A DNA stretch of 64,000 nucleotides from DAHUYF01 sp035553515 (GCA_035553515.1 DATNDG010000062.1:10393-74392), one strand, 5' to 3'. Counted from the first letter of the stretch, positions 48,322-57,208 are shown. A program made the numbers and translations. The notes: generated from the sequence alone by a model not told the origin.

Positions 48322-51300
48322 TCTTTCGCCGCGGCATACTCGCTCTCGCGGTTCTACTGGCGCTCGTCGCGGGTGCTCTGCCGGTGCGCGCCGCCGATAC
48401 GGTGGGCGTGCGCGCGGCCGAGCACGAGAAGGCGGGTTTCGCCCGCATCGCCTTCGATTGGAAGGCGCCGGTAAGCTTCGATGCCAAGATCGTCGGCGAG
48501 ACGCTGACCGTGCATTTCGGCCGGAAGTTCACTGCCGATCTCGGCGCAGTGAAGCGCAACCTCGGCGCCTATATTGGCACGATCGGCATCAGCGAGGATG
48601 GCGCCAGCATCGTCGCCACGCTGAAGCGGCCGGCCACGCTCCACAGCTTCACCGATGGCAATACGGTCGCCATCGACATCATTGCGAGGCCGACAAGATC
48701 TGCAACCGCGGAGCCGCAACCTGCGGCGGCCGATCAGGTCGCGGTTCCGACCGGCGCTGCGGCCATTGTCGGGTTGCGCTTTGGCGAACATCCGGGCTTC
48801 CGCCGCGTGGTGTTCGACTGGAACGGCAGGATCGACTACACCTTCAGCGAAGCGAAAGGGGTGGCGCATCTGCGGTTTTCGCGACTGGCGAAGATCGATG
48901 TTGCGTCTCTCTCTCGCGCGCTGCCCGACCTCTCGCCGCGGCTCGAGCAGCAGGGTGACGCAACCGCTCTCAGCTTCGCCGTGCCGGCGGGAACGCGGTT
49001 CCGCGATTTCCACAGCGGCAACAGCGTCGTGCTCGATGTGCTAGGCGGCGCTCCGCCGCCCGCCGCCCAAGCACGAGGTGGGGGCGGGATCACCCCGCCG
49101 CCCGAGCTGATCGAACCTTCGGCGGGCGGCGCGCAGCAGCCGAGGCCGGCGCTCGGCGCACCAAGGCCTCTGACGCGACCTTTGAGCCAGGCCTCGCCGC
49201 CACCGGGCTCTCTGCCGGTGCATTACGCGCTCGCGCCCCAGGGCGCGAGTTTGCGTTTTGACTGGCAGAAGCCGGTTCCGGCAGCGGTGTTTCGGCGGGG
49301 CGAGGCACTGTGGATCGTCTTCGCTGGGCCGAGGCCGCTCGATCTCAATGAGCTGCGCCGCGCCACCGGCGATGTGATCGAGCGCGCCGACCAGCTGCCC
49401 GAGGCGAAGGCAACGGTGCTGCGCTTGGTCGCGCGCCCTGGCATCAATCCGAGCTTGCGCCGCTCCGACAACAGCTGGATCGTCGATCTCCGCCCGCAAG
49501 AGCTGCGCGCCGAGGCGCCGGTCGCGGTCACGGTGCGCCCCGGCGCCGCCACTCCCGACGTTCTCTTCGGTCTTTCCGAGCCAAGTGAGCCGCTCTGGCT
49601 GCACGATCCGGAGATTGGCGACACGCTGGTCGTGGTCCCGGCCAGCGAGAGCGGCCGCGGCATCGCCCGCGAGCAGAATTTCGTCGATTTCAGCGTACTC
49701 GCGAGCGTCCAGGGCATCGTGCTGCGGCCGAATGCCGACGATCTCAGGGTGCAGCGCGCCGAGGGCGGTCTGGAGGTGACGCGGCCGGGTGGTCTCGTCC
49801 TGTCTCCGCCCAGCGATCGCGAGCTTGCGCGCCAGCCGGGTGGCCTCGGGCGCCTCTTCGATTTCGCCGACTGGAAGGGACCGTCCACCAACACTTTCCT
49901 CCAGCAGCGCTCGCGGCTCGAGCTGGCCGCGGCGGCGGCACCCGCATCCTTCCGCTCGAAGCCGCGGCTGGCGCTGGCACGCTTCTATTTCGCCAATCTG
50001 TTCGCGCCCGAGGCGGAGGGCGTGCTCGACGCGATCCGGCGCGACGACCCCAACCTCATGGCCGATCCGTCGGTGCTGCTGATGAGCGGCGCCGTTCACC
50101 TGATGATCGGCGACGAGGCGCAGGCGGCGCAGGAGCTTGGTCAGAAAAGTCTCGACAATGAGCCCGAGGCGCTGCTGTGGCGTGCTTCGCTCTCGGCCGA
50201 TCTCGGCGACTGGAAGCTCGCGGCGCATGGCTTCGCGCTCTCGAGCAATCTGATGCCGCGCTACCCGCAGGCGCTCCGCGACCGCTTCGCGCTGCAGGCT
50301 GCCCAGGCCTTCCTCCAGACGGGGCAGCCGCCCGAAGCGCAAGCGATGACCCAGCTCGTGCTCAAGAGCAACCCGCCGCTCGGCGACAAGGCTATGGCGC
50401 TCTATCTCGATGGCAAGCGCGCTCTCGCTCAGGGCGACTTCAGCCATGCAATCGATCTCTGGACCGAGGTCGCCGGCATGAATGACCGGCCAAGCCGGGC
50501 GCGGGCGCTCTATGCGCGCACCATGGCCGAATTCGGCGCCAAGAGGATCGACCGGCCGGCGGCGATCAAGCAGCTGGATCGGCTGCGCTTCGCCTGGCGC
50601 GGCGACCGGTTCGAGTTCGACCTGCTGCGCAAGATCGGCGAACTCAAGCTGGCCGACGGCGATCAGCGCGGCGGGTTTGACGCGCTGCGCGAGGCGGGCA
50701 CGGATTTTCCGGACTATCCCGAGTCCAAGGCGGTGCTGCAGGAGCTGAGCGACGGGCTCGCCGAAGTGTTTCTCGGCAAGGACGCGGAGCAGGTTCCGCC
50801 GCTCAAGGCGCTTGCGCTCTATGACGAGTTCAAGGACTACGCGCCGGTTGGCGAGCGGGGCGACGCAATCGTACGCCGACTGGTGGACCGGCTGGTGGCC
50901 ATCGACCTCCTCGATCAGGCGGCGTCGCTGCTCCAGGACGAGGTAACCCATCGCCCCATGGGGCGCGACAAGGCGCGCGTGGCGACGCAGCTCGCCCTCA
51001 TCCGCCTGCTCGACAACAATCCCACGGACGCGCTGAAAGCGCTCGACATCGATGTCGGCAAGGACGTGCCGACGGAGCTTCAGCGGCAGCGCCAGCAGCT
51101 GCGCGCCCGCGCGCTCGCCCAGCTCGGCCGTACCGACGGGGCGCTCGCGATCCTGGCAAACGATACCAGCCGCGATGCCGATCGACTGCGCGCCGATATC
51201 TTTTGGCGCACGCATAATTGGACCGAGGCGGCGAAGGCACTGGCCCGGTTGGCGCCGCCGCCGGCGGCCGATGGCAGCATCGACAAGGCGTCAAGCCAGC

Positions 51301-51566
51301 TGGTGCTGAACTGGGCTTCGGCGCTGACGCTCGCCGGTGACCATCAGGGCCTGGCGAAGCTGCGTGACACCTACGGCAAGGCAATGGCCGCGACGCCGCT
51401 CGCTGACGCCTTCCGCGTCGTGGCCGGAGAAAGCACCGCCACCGGCCCGTCCACCGACGATCCCGTCTCCGTCGCCAGCCGCGTCGCCGAAGTGAGCGAA
51501 TTGCAGAGCTTCATGGCGAGCTACAAGCAGCGGCTCGCCAAAGACAAGCTGAGCGCGATCAACTAG
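48318..51566 (+). CDS. Large exported AMIN-like/TPR protein of the flagellar operon
   Basis: 1082 residues. Sec signal peptide (about 1-26, IFRRGILALAVLLALVAGAL). The first 400 residues contain three similar beta modules resembling AMIN domains (FARIAFDWKAPVSFDAKIVG; FRRVVFDWNGRIDYTFSEAK; ASLRFDWQKPVPAAVFRRGE), separated by Pro-rich linkers. From about 560 to the end are tetratricopeptide-like helical repeats (EAEGVLDAIRRDDPNLMADP and following). AMIN domains target periplasmic proteins to the envelope, often to peptidoglycan. It closes the fliL-fliM-DUF6468-motE-cheZ operon and is coupled to the cheZ-like gene. Its role is unknown; a periplasmic scaffold around the motor is plausible. Confidence 0.72.
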   Translation: MIFRRGILALAVLLALVAGALPVRAADTVGVRAAEHEKAGFARIAFDWKAPVSFDAKIVGETLTVHFGRKFTADLGAVKRNLGAYIGTIGISEDGASIVATLKRPATLHSFTDGNTVAIDIIARPTRSATAEPQPAAADQVAVPTGAAAIVGLRFGEHPGFRRVVFDWNGRIDYTFSEAKGVAHLRFSRLAKIDVASLSRALPDLSPRLEQQGDATALSFAVPAGTRFRDFHSGNSVVLDVLGGAPPPAAQARGGGGITPPPELIEPSAGGAQQPRPALGAPRPLTRPLSQASPPPGSLPVHYALAPQGASLRFDWQKPVPAAVFRRGEALWIVFAGPRPLDLNELRRATGDVIERADQLPEAKATVLRLVARPGINPSLRRSDNSWIVDLRPQELRAEAPVAVTVRPGAATPDVLFGLSEPSEPLWLHDPEIGDTLVVVPASESGRGIAREQNFVDFSVLASVQGIVLRPNADDLRVQRAEGGLEVTRPGGLVLSPPSDRELARQPGGLGRLFDFADWKGPSTNTFLQQRSRLELAAAAAPASFRSKPRLALARFYFANLFAPEAEGVLDAIRRDDPNLMADPSVLLMSGAVHLMIGDEAQAAQELGQKSLDNEPEALLWRASLSADLGDWKLAAHGFALSSNLMPRYPQALRDRFALQAAQAFLQTGQPPEAQAMTQLVLKSNPPLGDKAMALYLDGKRALAQGDFSHAIDLWTEVAGMNDRPSRARALYARTMAEFGAKRIDRPAAIKQLDRLRFAWRGDRFEFDLLRKIGELKLADGDQRGGFDALREAGTDFPDYPESKAVLQELSDGLAEVFLGKDAEQVPPLKALALYDEFKDYAPVGERGDAIVRRLVDRLVAIDLLDQAASLLQDEVTHRPMGRDKARVATQLALIRLLDNNPTDALKALDIDVGKDVPTELQRQRQQLRARALAQLGRTDGALAILANDTSRDADRLRADIFWRTHNWTEAAKALARLAPPPAADGSIDKASSQLVLNWASALTLAGDHQGLAKLRDTYGKAMAATPLADAFRVVAGESTATGPSTDDPVSVASRVAEVSELQSFMASYKQRLAKDKLSAIN

Positions 51567-51611
51567 CGGGTCAGCGGTATCGGCCTACGAGAACCGCCGA
51601 CCACATGCCCG

Positions 51612-53129
51612 TCACTCGCCGTAGAATTTTGCCGCGTCGTCGTGCAACTCTTGGCGCGAGTCCTGGCGCAGATACATCATGTGCCCGCCGGCGTAAAGCT
51701 TGAGCGACACGCGTTCGCCGATGACTTTCTGCGGCAGGTGATCGACGAGGTAGCGGCTCGTCATGTAGGGCGTGGTGAGATCGGTCATGCCATGCGCGAT
51801 CAACAGCTTCAGCCGGGACTGCAGCGACAGTGCCTCGGCCAGCGCATCCGCTGCACCGATCTCGCGCCGTCCGCTGTTCTCTCCCTCGCGCCATTGCCAG
51901 TGCCGGCTCACCTCGTGGCTCAGCAGGACATAAGCGAGATCCGTGCGGTAGCCGAGCTCGCCGCGAAGATAGGCGGTGAAGGCGCGGGTGAAGGGAGCGA
52001 TGGTCCCGTCGAGGATCGGGTCTTGCTCGGGATAGGCGCCCGCCGGGTCGGGGTCCGGTGCCAGCACCGTGCCGTCATAGCGGCTCAGGATCTCGCCCTG
52101 CGCGCGATGGAGCGCCTTGGCATACGCGCCAGGCGGCACGCGCCCGTTCCACCGCGCGACGGTCGCGTCGTCGAGGCCGATGAGGGACGCGATCCGAGCG
52201 TAGAAATTCGCCGGACGCTCGGTTGATCCGGCGGCAAGGCCAACAAGATAGTCGCCGAGCGCGAAATGCTCGGGCTCGGCGAGCGCCTGCGGCGTCAGCG
52301 CGTGATGCTCGGCAAGCTCGACCGCGGCGTAGGAGGGCAACCGCAGCGCCCAGGGCAGAACGTCGAAGCGGTTGCCTTGCAGGAGGTCAAACTCGATCAC
52401 CGGGGAGATCAGCATGATGCCGCTGGCCGCGATGCCCTCGCGCTGGGCAAGGAGCCCGGCCAGACGCGCGGCGCGGAAGCCGCCATAACTCTCGCCGACG
52501 AGATAGACGGGCGAGGCGAGCCGGTCTGAGCGGGCAAGGTGGAGACGGATGATCTGAGCAAGCACCTGCAGGTCGGGCTCGACGCTCCAGAGCTTCTTCG
52601 CCTGATCTCCATTGACCGCGCGGCTGTAGCCGGTGCCCACGGGATCGATGAAGACGAGGTCGGTAAAGGGCAGCCAGCTCGCGGGATTGTCGCTCACCCG
52701 ATTGGCGGAAGCTTCAGGCTTGCCGTCGGCAAAATCGAGCGCGCGGGGACCGAGCGCGCCGATATTGAGATAGGCCGAGGCTGCACCGGGACCGCCATTG
52801 AAGGCATAGGTGATCGGCCGCTTGCTGCGGTCCCCGGCGCCGTCGAGGGTGAAGGAAACATAGAAGAGGTCGGCCTCGGTCGTACCTTCCGCGTCGCGCA
52901 ACGGCAGCGTGCCGGCGGTCGCGGTATAGCTGAGCTCGCTGCCGCCAAGCCGGATCTTGTGATGGGTGATGGCATCCGCGGGGAGCAGTGCCCCCGCCGC
53001 TTGGGGCTTTGGCGTCGGCTTTTCCTCGTGCGCATGCTGGGGCGGCGCGTCAGCGGCGTAGGCCGGACCGGAGATCAGGCCAAGCAGCAGGGGCAGGGTG
53101 AGCGACAGAACGGAGCAGAACCGGCGCAT
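51612..53129 (-). CDS. Peptidase S10 (serine carboxypeptidase) family protein
   Basis: 505 residues with a Sec signal peptide (about 1-25). Alpha/beta-hydrolase of the S10 type: oxyanion segment AFNGGPGAASAYLNIGALGP, nucleophile LVGESYGGFRAA (Ser214), late Asp in AHGMTDLTTPYMTSRYLVDH and catalytic His in YAGGHMMYLRQDSRQE. Periplasmic or secreted carboxypeptidase activity is expected; no flagellar role is known. It lies convergent to the AMIN/TPR gene and 45 bases from fliP, an apparent insertion of a housekeeping gene in the cluster. Confidence 0.9.
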   Translation of the reverse strand: MRRFCSVLSLTLPLLLGLISGPAYAADAPPQHAHEEKPTPKPQAAGALLPADAITHHKIRLGGSELSYTATAGTLPLRDAEGTTEADLFYVSFTLDGAGDRSKRPITYAFNGGPGAASAYLNIGALGPRALDFADGKPEASANRVSDNPASWLPFTDLVFIDPVGTGYSRAVNGDQAKKLWSVEPDLQVLAQIIRLHLARSDRLASPVYLVGESYGGFRAARLAGLLAQREGIAASGIMLISPVIEFDLLQGNRFDVLPWALRLPSYAAVELAEHHALTPQALAEPEHFALGDYLVGLAAGSTERPANFYARIASLIGLDDATVARWNGRVPPGAYAKALHRAQGEILSRYDGTVLAPDPDPAGAYPEQDPILDGTIAPFTRAFTAYLRGELGYRTDLAYVLLSHEVSRHWQWREGENSGRREIGAADALAEALSLQSRLKLLIAHGMTDLTTPYMTSRYLVDHLPQKVIGERVSLKLYAGGHMMYLRQDSRQELHDDAAKFYGE

Positions 53130-53173
53130 GGCGGCCTCGCAACGGGACAGAGCCCGAGCTTAGCCGGAATCGC

Positions 53174-53920
53174 TCAGTGGCCGAAGCTCTGTACCAGCGA
53201 GCCGGCGACGAGATACCAGCCGTCGACGAGCACGAAGAAGATGAGCTTGAAGGGGAGCGAGATCGTTACCGGCGGCAGCATCATCATGCCCATCGACATG
53301 AGGATCGACGAGACGACGAGGTCGATGATGAGGAAAGGCAGGAACAGCAGGAAGCCGATCTCGAAAGCGCGGCGCAGCTCGCTGATCATGAAGGCCGGCA
53401 CCAGCACCCGGTAGGGAACGTCCTGGGGCGAGGCGACGGAATCGATCTTGGCCAGGTCGGCGAAGAGCTGCAGGTCGCGGCTGCGGACATGGGCGATCAT
53501 GAATTCGTGCAGCGGTGCTGCGGCGCGGGTGAGCGCTTCCTGCTCGGGAAGCTTATCGGCGATCAGCGGCGCAATGCCGTCGTTGTAGGATTTCTGTAGC
53601 GTTGGGGCCATGACGAAGCCGGTGAGGAACAACGCCAGGCTGATCAACACGATATTGGGCGGCGTCTGCTGCAGCCCCAGCGCATTGCGCAGAAAGGACA
53701 GCACGACGATGATGCGAGTGAAGGAAGTGATGGTGACGAGGATAGCCGGTGCAAGGCTGAGCACCGTCAATAGCGCCACGAGCTGGACAATGCGGCCGGT
53801 CGTCGAACCTCCGCCTTCGCCGCCGAGATCGAGGGTCACCGATTGCGCCATCGCCGGCGTGACGGAGAGGACAAAGAGGAGTGCCGCGAGTGCCGCGAAC
53901 TTCCAGAAACGGCGGCTCAC
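53174..53920 (-). CDS. fliP: Flagellar export gate protein FliP
   Basis: 248 residues from a GTG at 53920 that overlaps the fliO stop (GTGA). A signal peptide (about 1-23) as usual for FliP, then four membrane helices with ITSFTRIIVVLSFLRNALGL, APTLQKSYNDGIAPLIADKL, and the C-terminal FEIGFLLFLPFLIIDLVVSS, ILMSMGMMMLPPVTISLPFK. FliP forms the core of the export gate with FliQ and FliR. Confidence 0.96.
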   Translation of the reverse strand: MSRRFWKFAALAALLFVLSVTPAMAQSVTLDLGGEGGGSTTGRIVQLVALLTVLSLAPAILVTITSFTRIIVVLSFLRNALGLQQTPPNIVLISLALFLTGFVMAPTLQKSYNDGIAPLIADKLPEQEALTRAAAPLHEFMIAHVRSRDLQLFADLAKIDSVASPQDVPYRVLVPAFMISELRRAFEIGFLLFLPFLIIDLVVSSILMSMGMMMLPPVTISLPFKLIFFVLVDGWYLVAGSLVQSFGH

Positions 53921-54213
53921 GGCGCACCGCCCTCGATCGTGCCGGAGAAGTCCCCGGCATTCCCGCATTCGATGAGCAGGTCGCTTTGATTGCCGAGGAG
54001 TAGCAGGTGCTCGACCTCGTCGCGCTTCAGCAGCACGAGGCGGCGTTTGCCGTCGAGCGGCAGCACTTCAATGATGGAGAGCCGGCGCTTGCCGCGCGTC
54101 ACGGCGAGGCGGCCGCCGAGGCCGAGGCGCCGGGCGATCCAAGCGCAGGCGATGATGAGCAGCACGACAAAAGCGAGCGCGAGCACGAAGCGCGAATAGA
54201 CGTCGAAGCCCAT
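53917..54213 (-). CDS. fliO: Flagellar export assembly protein FliO
   Basis: 98 residues. One membrane helix (about 8-27) and a small basic domain (RGKRRLSIIEVLPLDGKRRL, VLLKRDEVEHLLLLG), the FliO pattern. It assists FliP complex assembly. It precedes fliP with overlapping codons and follows the 54216 gene by 2 bases. Confidence 0.88.
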   Translation of the reverse strand: MGFDVYSRFVLALAFVVLLIIACAWIARRLGLGGRLAVTRGKRRLSIIEVLPLDGKRRLVLLKRDEVEHLLLLGNQSDLLIECGNAGDFSGTIEGGAP

Positions 54214-54215
54214 GG

Positions 54216-54503
54216 TCAGCGGGATCCTTCCTGGCCGTAGGCGTCGTTGGCGCGGTGGCGCAGCGCCGCTTCGCGCTGCCGGACGAGGTCGCCGGCGAGT
54301 TCATCGAGCGCGGCGGCAAGCTCGGCAAGCCCCTGTGCGAAGGCATTGCGTTCTGCGGCGGGGAGGGCGGGTGCCGCCTCGCAGATCTCGGCGACAGCGG
54401 CATCGAGCCCGCTCAGCTCGACGAGCGCGCCCTCCGCAATGGAGCGGCGCGCCGCGGCGATCGTGGCGGCGACCTCGTTTAGCCGGGCGAAAGCGGTGCT
54501 CAT
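54216..54503 (-). CDS. Small helical protein in the fliO-fliP operon
   Basis: 95 residues, Ala/Glu/Leu-rich, entirely helical with heptad-like spacing (LNEVAATIAAARRSIAEGAL, QGLAELAAALDELAGDLVRQ). No family recognised. It could be a chaperone or a FliT/FliJ-like export accessory, given its place between an FlhB-C paralogue and fliO, but that is only contextual. The ATG overlaps the previous gene's stop by 4 bases. Confidence 0.6.
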   Translation of the reverse strand: MSTAFARLNEVAATIAAARRSIAEGALVELSGLDAAVAEICEAAPALPAAERNAFAQGLAELAAALDELAGDLVRQREAALRHRANDAYGQEGSR

Positions 54504-54802
54504 GGTGCGCCTCCCGTGACCGCCTGGCGCTCATTTGCGCGATAAAGATAGAACAGGATCTCGGCCACCGCGGCGAAGGCAGCGATCGGGATCTGCTGAC
54601 CGACCTCGACCGCGGCAAGAATCTCGGCGAGATCGGCGTCCTCGCGCACCTTGATGCCGTGGGCGAAGGCGAGCTCGAGGATGCGTTCGGCCAGCGCGCC
54701 GCGGCCGGTGGCGACGACGCGCGGCACCTTGTCTTCCTGCCGATCGTATTGCAGCGCGACGGCAATCTGCGAGCGGTCAGGCGAAGGGCGGGACTGTGAC
54801 AA
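54500..54802 (-). CDS. FlhB C-terminal domain paralogue (FlhX-type)
   Basis: 100 residues from a TTG at 54802 with GGAAGGA 7 bases upstream; longer starts up to 54838 are possible but not family-like. It matches the cytoplasmic domain of FlhB from just after the autocleavage site: QIAVALQYDRQEDKVPRVVA, GALAERILELAFAHGIKVRE, DADLAEILAAVEVGQQIP. The NPTH motif and all membrane helices are absent. A full-length flhB with NPTH lies at 57209. Similar stand-alone FlhB-C proteins exist in other flagellated bacteria and can substitute for the cleaved C-terminal fragment. Overlapping TTAA half-sites (54851-54858) lie about 50 bases upstream. Confidence 0.78.
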   Translation of the reverse strand: MSQSRPSPDRSQIAVALQYDRQEDKVPRVVATGRGALAERILELAFAHGIKVREDADLAEILAAVEVGQQIPIAAFAAVAEILFYLYRANERQAVTGGAP

Positions 54803-54969
54803 GGCGATCCTTCCGGGATGAGGAAGACGACGCATCATGCGCCCGGCATGCTTAATTAATGGTTGCCGTCCGCGCGGTCTGCGCCCGTAACGCGATGGAG
54901 CGACACGACAATTCGAGGGCTGCCGGCGGCGCGTTAACTCTCTGCGAGGGCGTCGAAAATACGCGCGAT

Positions 54970-54984
54970 TTTACTGGTTATTAA
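54970..54984 (+). promoter_or_regulatory. CtrA box upstream of flgB
   Basis: TTTA-CTGGTTA-TTAA, seven of eight consensus bases. It lies only 24 bases before the flgB ATG, which has no clear ribosome site, so the transcript may be nearly leaderless. Confidence 0.65.
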
Positions 54985-55008
54985 TCAGAGCCGTAGAAGA
55001 TTGCGGGC

Positions 55009-55416
55009 ATGGATCTTGGCAAGATTCCCCTGCTCGAAGCGATCACGCGGCGCATGAGCTGGCTCGGCGAGAGGCAGTCGGTTCTGGCGCAGAACGTCGC
55101 CAATGCGGACACCCCCGGCTACACCGCCAAGGACGTCAAGCCGCCGAGCTTCGCAGAGATGGTCTCCGGCGCCTCCGCGCGCCTTCCGATGGCGGTTACC
55201 GAGCCGGGTCAAATCGAGCCGGTGCACGACGATGGCGGTTTCAAGCTGGTCGCGCAGAAGACATCCGAGCGCTCGCCCAACGGCAATGCGGTCAGCCTCG
55301 AAGATCAGATGATGAAGATTTCCGACACCACCAACGACTACGCGCTGACCACGAGCCTCTATCGTCAGCAGATCAACCTGCTGAAGATGGCGCTCGGCCA
55401 GAACAACGGCAGCTGA
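55009..55416 (+). CDS. flgB: Proximal rod protein FlgB
   Basis: 135 residues. Typical start MDLGKIPLLEAITRRMSWLG and RQSVLAQNVANADTPGYTAK; C-terminal DTTNDYALTTSLYRQQINLL. It is the first rod subunit and the first gene of flgB-flgC-fliE-fliQ-fliR-flhB-cckA, the Caulobacter order. Gap to flgC is 13 bases. Confidence 0.96.
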   Translation: MDLGKIPLLEAITRRMSWLGERQSVLAQNVANADTPGYTAKDVKPPSFAEMVSGASARLPMAVTEPGQIEPVHDDGGFKLVAQKTSERSPNGNAVSLEDQMMKISDTTNDYALTTSLYRQQINLLKMALGQNNGS

Positions 55417-55429
55417 GGAACGACGTCCG

Positions 55430-55837
55430 ATGGATTTGCAGACTTCGCTGCAGCTCTCCTTTGCCGGCATGAGCGCCCAGAGCACGCGGCTGCGCGTCAT
55501 CGCCGAAAATCTGGCCAACGCCGACAGTACCGCGCAGACGCCGGGCGGCGCGCCCTATCGTCGGCAGGTCGTCACCTTCAAGAGCGTGCTGGACCATTCG
55601 CTCGACGCCACCTCCGTCAAGGTCTCCGGCATCGTTCCCGCGGGAGGCGACTTCCAGCGCAAGTACGATCCCGGCAATCCCGGCGCCGACGCCGAAGGCT
55701 ATGTGTTGATGCCCAATGTCAATCCGCTGATGGAGCTGATGGACATGCGCGAGGCGCAGCGCAGCTATCAGGCCAATCTCGACAGCATCTCAGCGGCCAA
55801 GAGCATGATCAGCCGCACCATCGACCTGCTCCGCTAA
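55430..55837 (+). CDS. flgC: Proximal rod protein FlgC
   Basis: 135 residues. LSFAGMSAQSTRLRVIAENL, ANADSTAQTPGGAPYRRQVV and C-terminal LMPNVNPLMELMDMREAQRS, the FlgC signature. Rod subunit; 23 bases before fliE. Confidence 0.97.
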   Translation: MDLQTSLQLSFAGMSAQSTRLRVIAENLANADSTAQTPGGAPYRRQVVTFKSVLDHSLDATSVKVSGIVPAGGDFQRKYDPGNPGADAEGYVLMPNVNPLMELMDMREAQRSYQANLDSISAAKSMISRTIDLLR

Positions 55838-55860
55838 CCGCCCTTTCGGAAGGAATCGTC

Positions 55861-56169
55861 ATGGTTGCGACCATTGCCAACGCTGCTGCCGCCTATGCCA
55901 ATACCGGCCGGATCGGCGGCGGTCCAGGCCTTGCGGCGCGCGACACCGGCACCGGCTTCGCCGATATGCTGAAGGAAGCCGCAGGCGATGCGGTAGGCGC
56001 GCTCAAGACCGGCGAGGCCCAGAGCCTCCAGGCGGTGACGTCGGGCAAGGCTGACCTCACTAAGGTGACCGAGGCGGTCAACAACGCCGAGATCGCGCTT
56101 CAGGCGGTGATCGCCATACGCGACAAAGTGATCGCCGCCTACCAGGACGTGTCGAAGATGGCGATCTGA
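55861..56169 (+). CDS. fliE: MS ring-rod junction protein FliE
   Basis: 102 residues, normal. Helical with AVTSGKADLTKVTEAVNNAE and the C-terminal IRDKVIAAYQDVSKMAI, typical of FliE. It seats the rod in the MS ring. Its stop overlaps the fliQ ATG by one base. Confidence 0.95.
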   Translation: MVATIANAAAAYANTGRIGGGPGLAARDTGTGFADMLKEAAGDAVGALKTGEAQSLQAVTSGKADLTKVTEAVNNAEIALQAVIAIRDKVIAAYQDVSKMAI

Positions 56170-56432
56170 TGAACGCCAACGACGCGATCGATCTCGCGCA
56201 CCAGACCGTCGTCGTCGCGCTCAAGCTCGGCGCGCCGGTGATGCTGCTGGCGCTTGTCGTGGGCCTGGTCATCTCCTTCCTTCAGGCGCTGACCCAGATC
56301 CAGGAGATGACGCTCACCTTCGTGCCGAAGATGCTGGCGATCCTCGTCTCGCTCCTGGTGCTGCTGCCGTTCATGTTGACGACGCTCACCGCGTTCATGC
56401 ATTCCCTGGTCAACCGCATCATCACCGGCTGA
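56169..56432 (+). CDS. fliQ: Flagellar export gate protein FliQ
   Basis: 87 residues with two membrane helices (about 15-39, VVVALKLGAPVMLLALVVGL; and 52-77) and the linker QALTQIQEMTLTFVPKMLAI. Canonical FliQ, part of the FliPQR gate. Confidence 0.96.
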   Translation: MNANDAIDLAHQTVVVALKLGAPVMLLALVVGLVISFLQALTQIQEMTLTFVPKMLAILVSLLVLLPFMLTTLTAFMHSLVNRIITG

Positions 56433-56437
56433 AGGCG

Positions 56438-57199
56438 ATGCTGCAGGAGCTGCTGCCGCACGACGTCTTCGCGGTGATGCTGATCTTCTGCCGCGTCGGC
56501 TCGGCCATCATGCTGCTGCCGGGGTTCGGCGAGTTCTACGTGTTCCAGCGCTTCCGGTTGCTGCTGGCGCTGCTGCTTGCCGTGCTGCTGACGCCGCTGC
56601 TCCAGCCGATCCTGCCGCCGCTGCCCGGCAACGCCGTGCAGCTCGCATCGATCGTCGGCAGCGAGGTGGTGATCGGCCTCTTTCTCGGTTCGATCGCGCG
56701 CGTTCTGTTGGGCGCGCTCGACATCGCGGGCACCATCATCTCCATTCAGCTCGGCCTTTCGGCAGCGCAGATCTTCAACCCGATGGCGGCGGCGCCGGGC
56801 AGCCTGCCCAGCGCGCTCTACGGCCTAATGGGCGTGCTGCTCATCTTCCTCACCAATCTCCACCATCTGCTGCTGCGCGCGCTGGTCAACAGCTACGACG
56901 TCTTCGCGCCGGGCGTGCTGCCGCCGCTTGGCGACCTCTCCAACGTGATGGCGCGTGCCGTGGCCGGAGCTTTCGTCATCGGCATGGAGATGGCGGCGCC
57001 CTTTATCCTGCTGGGGCTGGTTTTCTACGTCGCCATCGGCATCGTCGGTCGGCTGGTGCCACAGCTCCAGATCCTCTTCGTGACGCTGCCACTGCAGATC
57101 ATCGGCGGCCTCTTCATCATGGCCTTCGTGCTGGCTACGAGCATGCAGTGGTTCCTCGACGCCTTCACGCAGCAATTCACTGCGCTCACCGGCGGCTGA
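56438..57199 (+). CDS. fliR: Flagellar export gate protein FliR
   Basis: 253 residues, six hydrophobic segments. Conserved FCRVGSAIMLLPGFGEFYVF, LDIAGTIISIQLGLSAAQIF, NPMAAAPGSLPSALYGLMGV. Export gate subunit. It starts 5 bases after fliQ and ends 9 bases before flhB. Confidence 0.96.
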   Translation: MLQELLPHDVFAVMLIFCRVGSAIMLLPGFGEFYVFQRFRLLLALLLAVLLTPLLQPILPPLPGNAVQLASIVGSEVVIGLFLGSIARVLLGALDIAGTIISIQLGLSAAQIFNPMAAAPGSLPSALYGLMGVLLIFLTNLHHLLLRALVNSYDVFAPGVLPPLGDLSNVMARAVAGAFVIGMEMAAPFILLGLVFYVAIGIVGRLVPQLQILFVTLPLQIIGGLFIMAFVLATSMQWFLDAFTQQFTALTGG

Positions 57200-57208
57200 G
57201 GCAGGACC

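Noticed and set aside
49041..51215. A 724-codon open frame on the minus strand
   Set aside because: Antisense to the AMIN/TPR gene; no recognisable domain, Arg/Leu/Glu-rich shadow composition.
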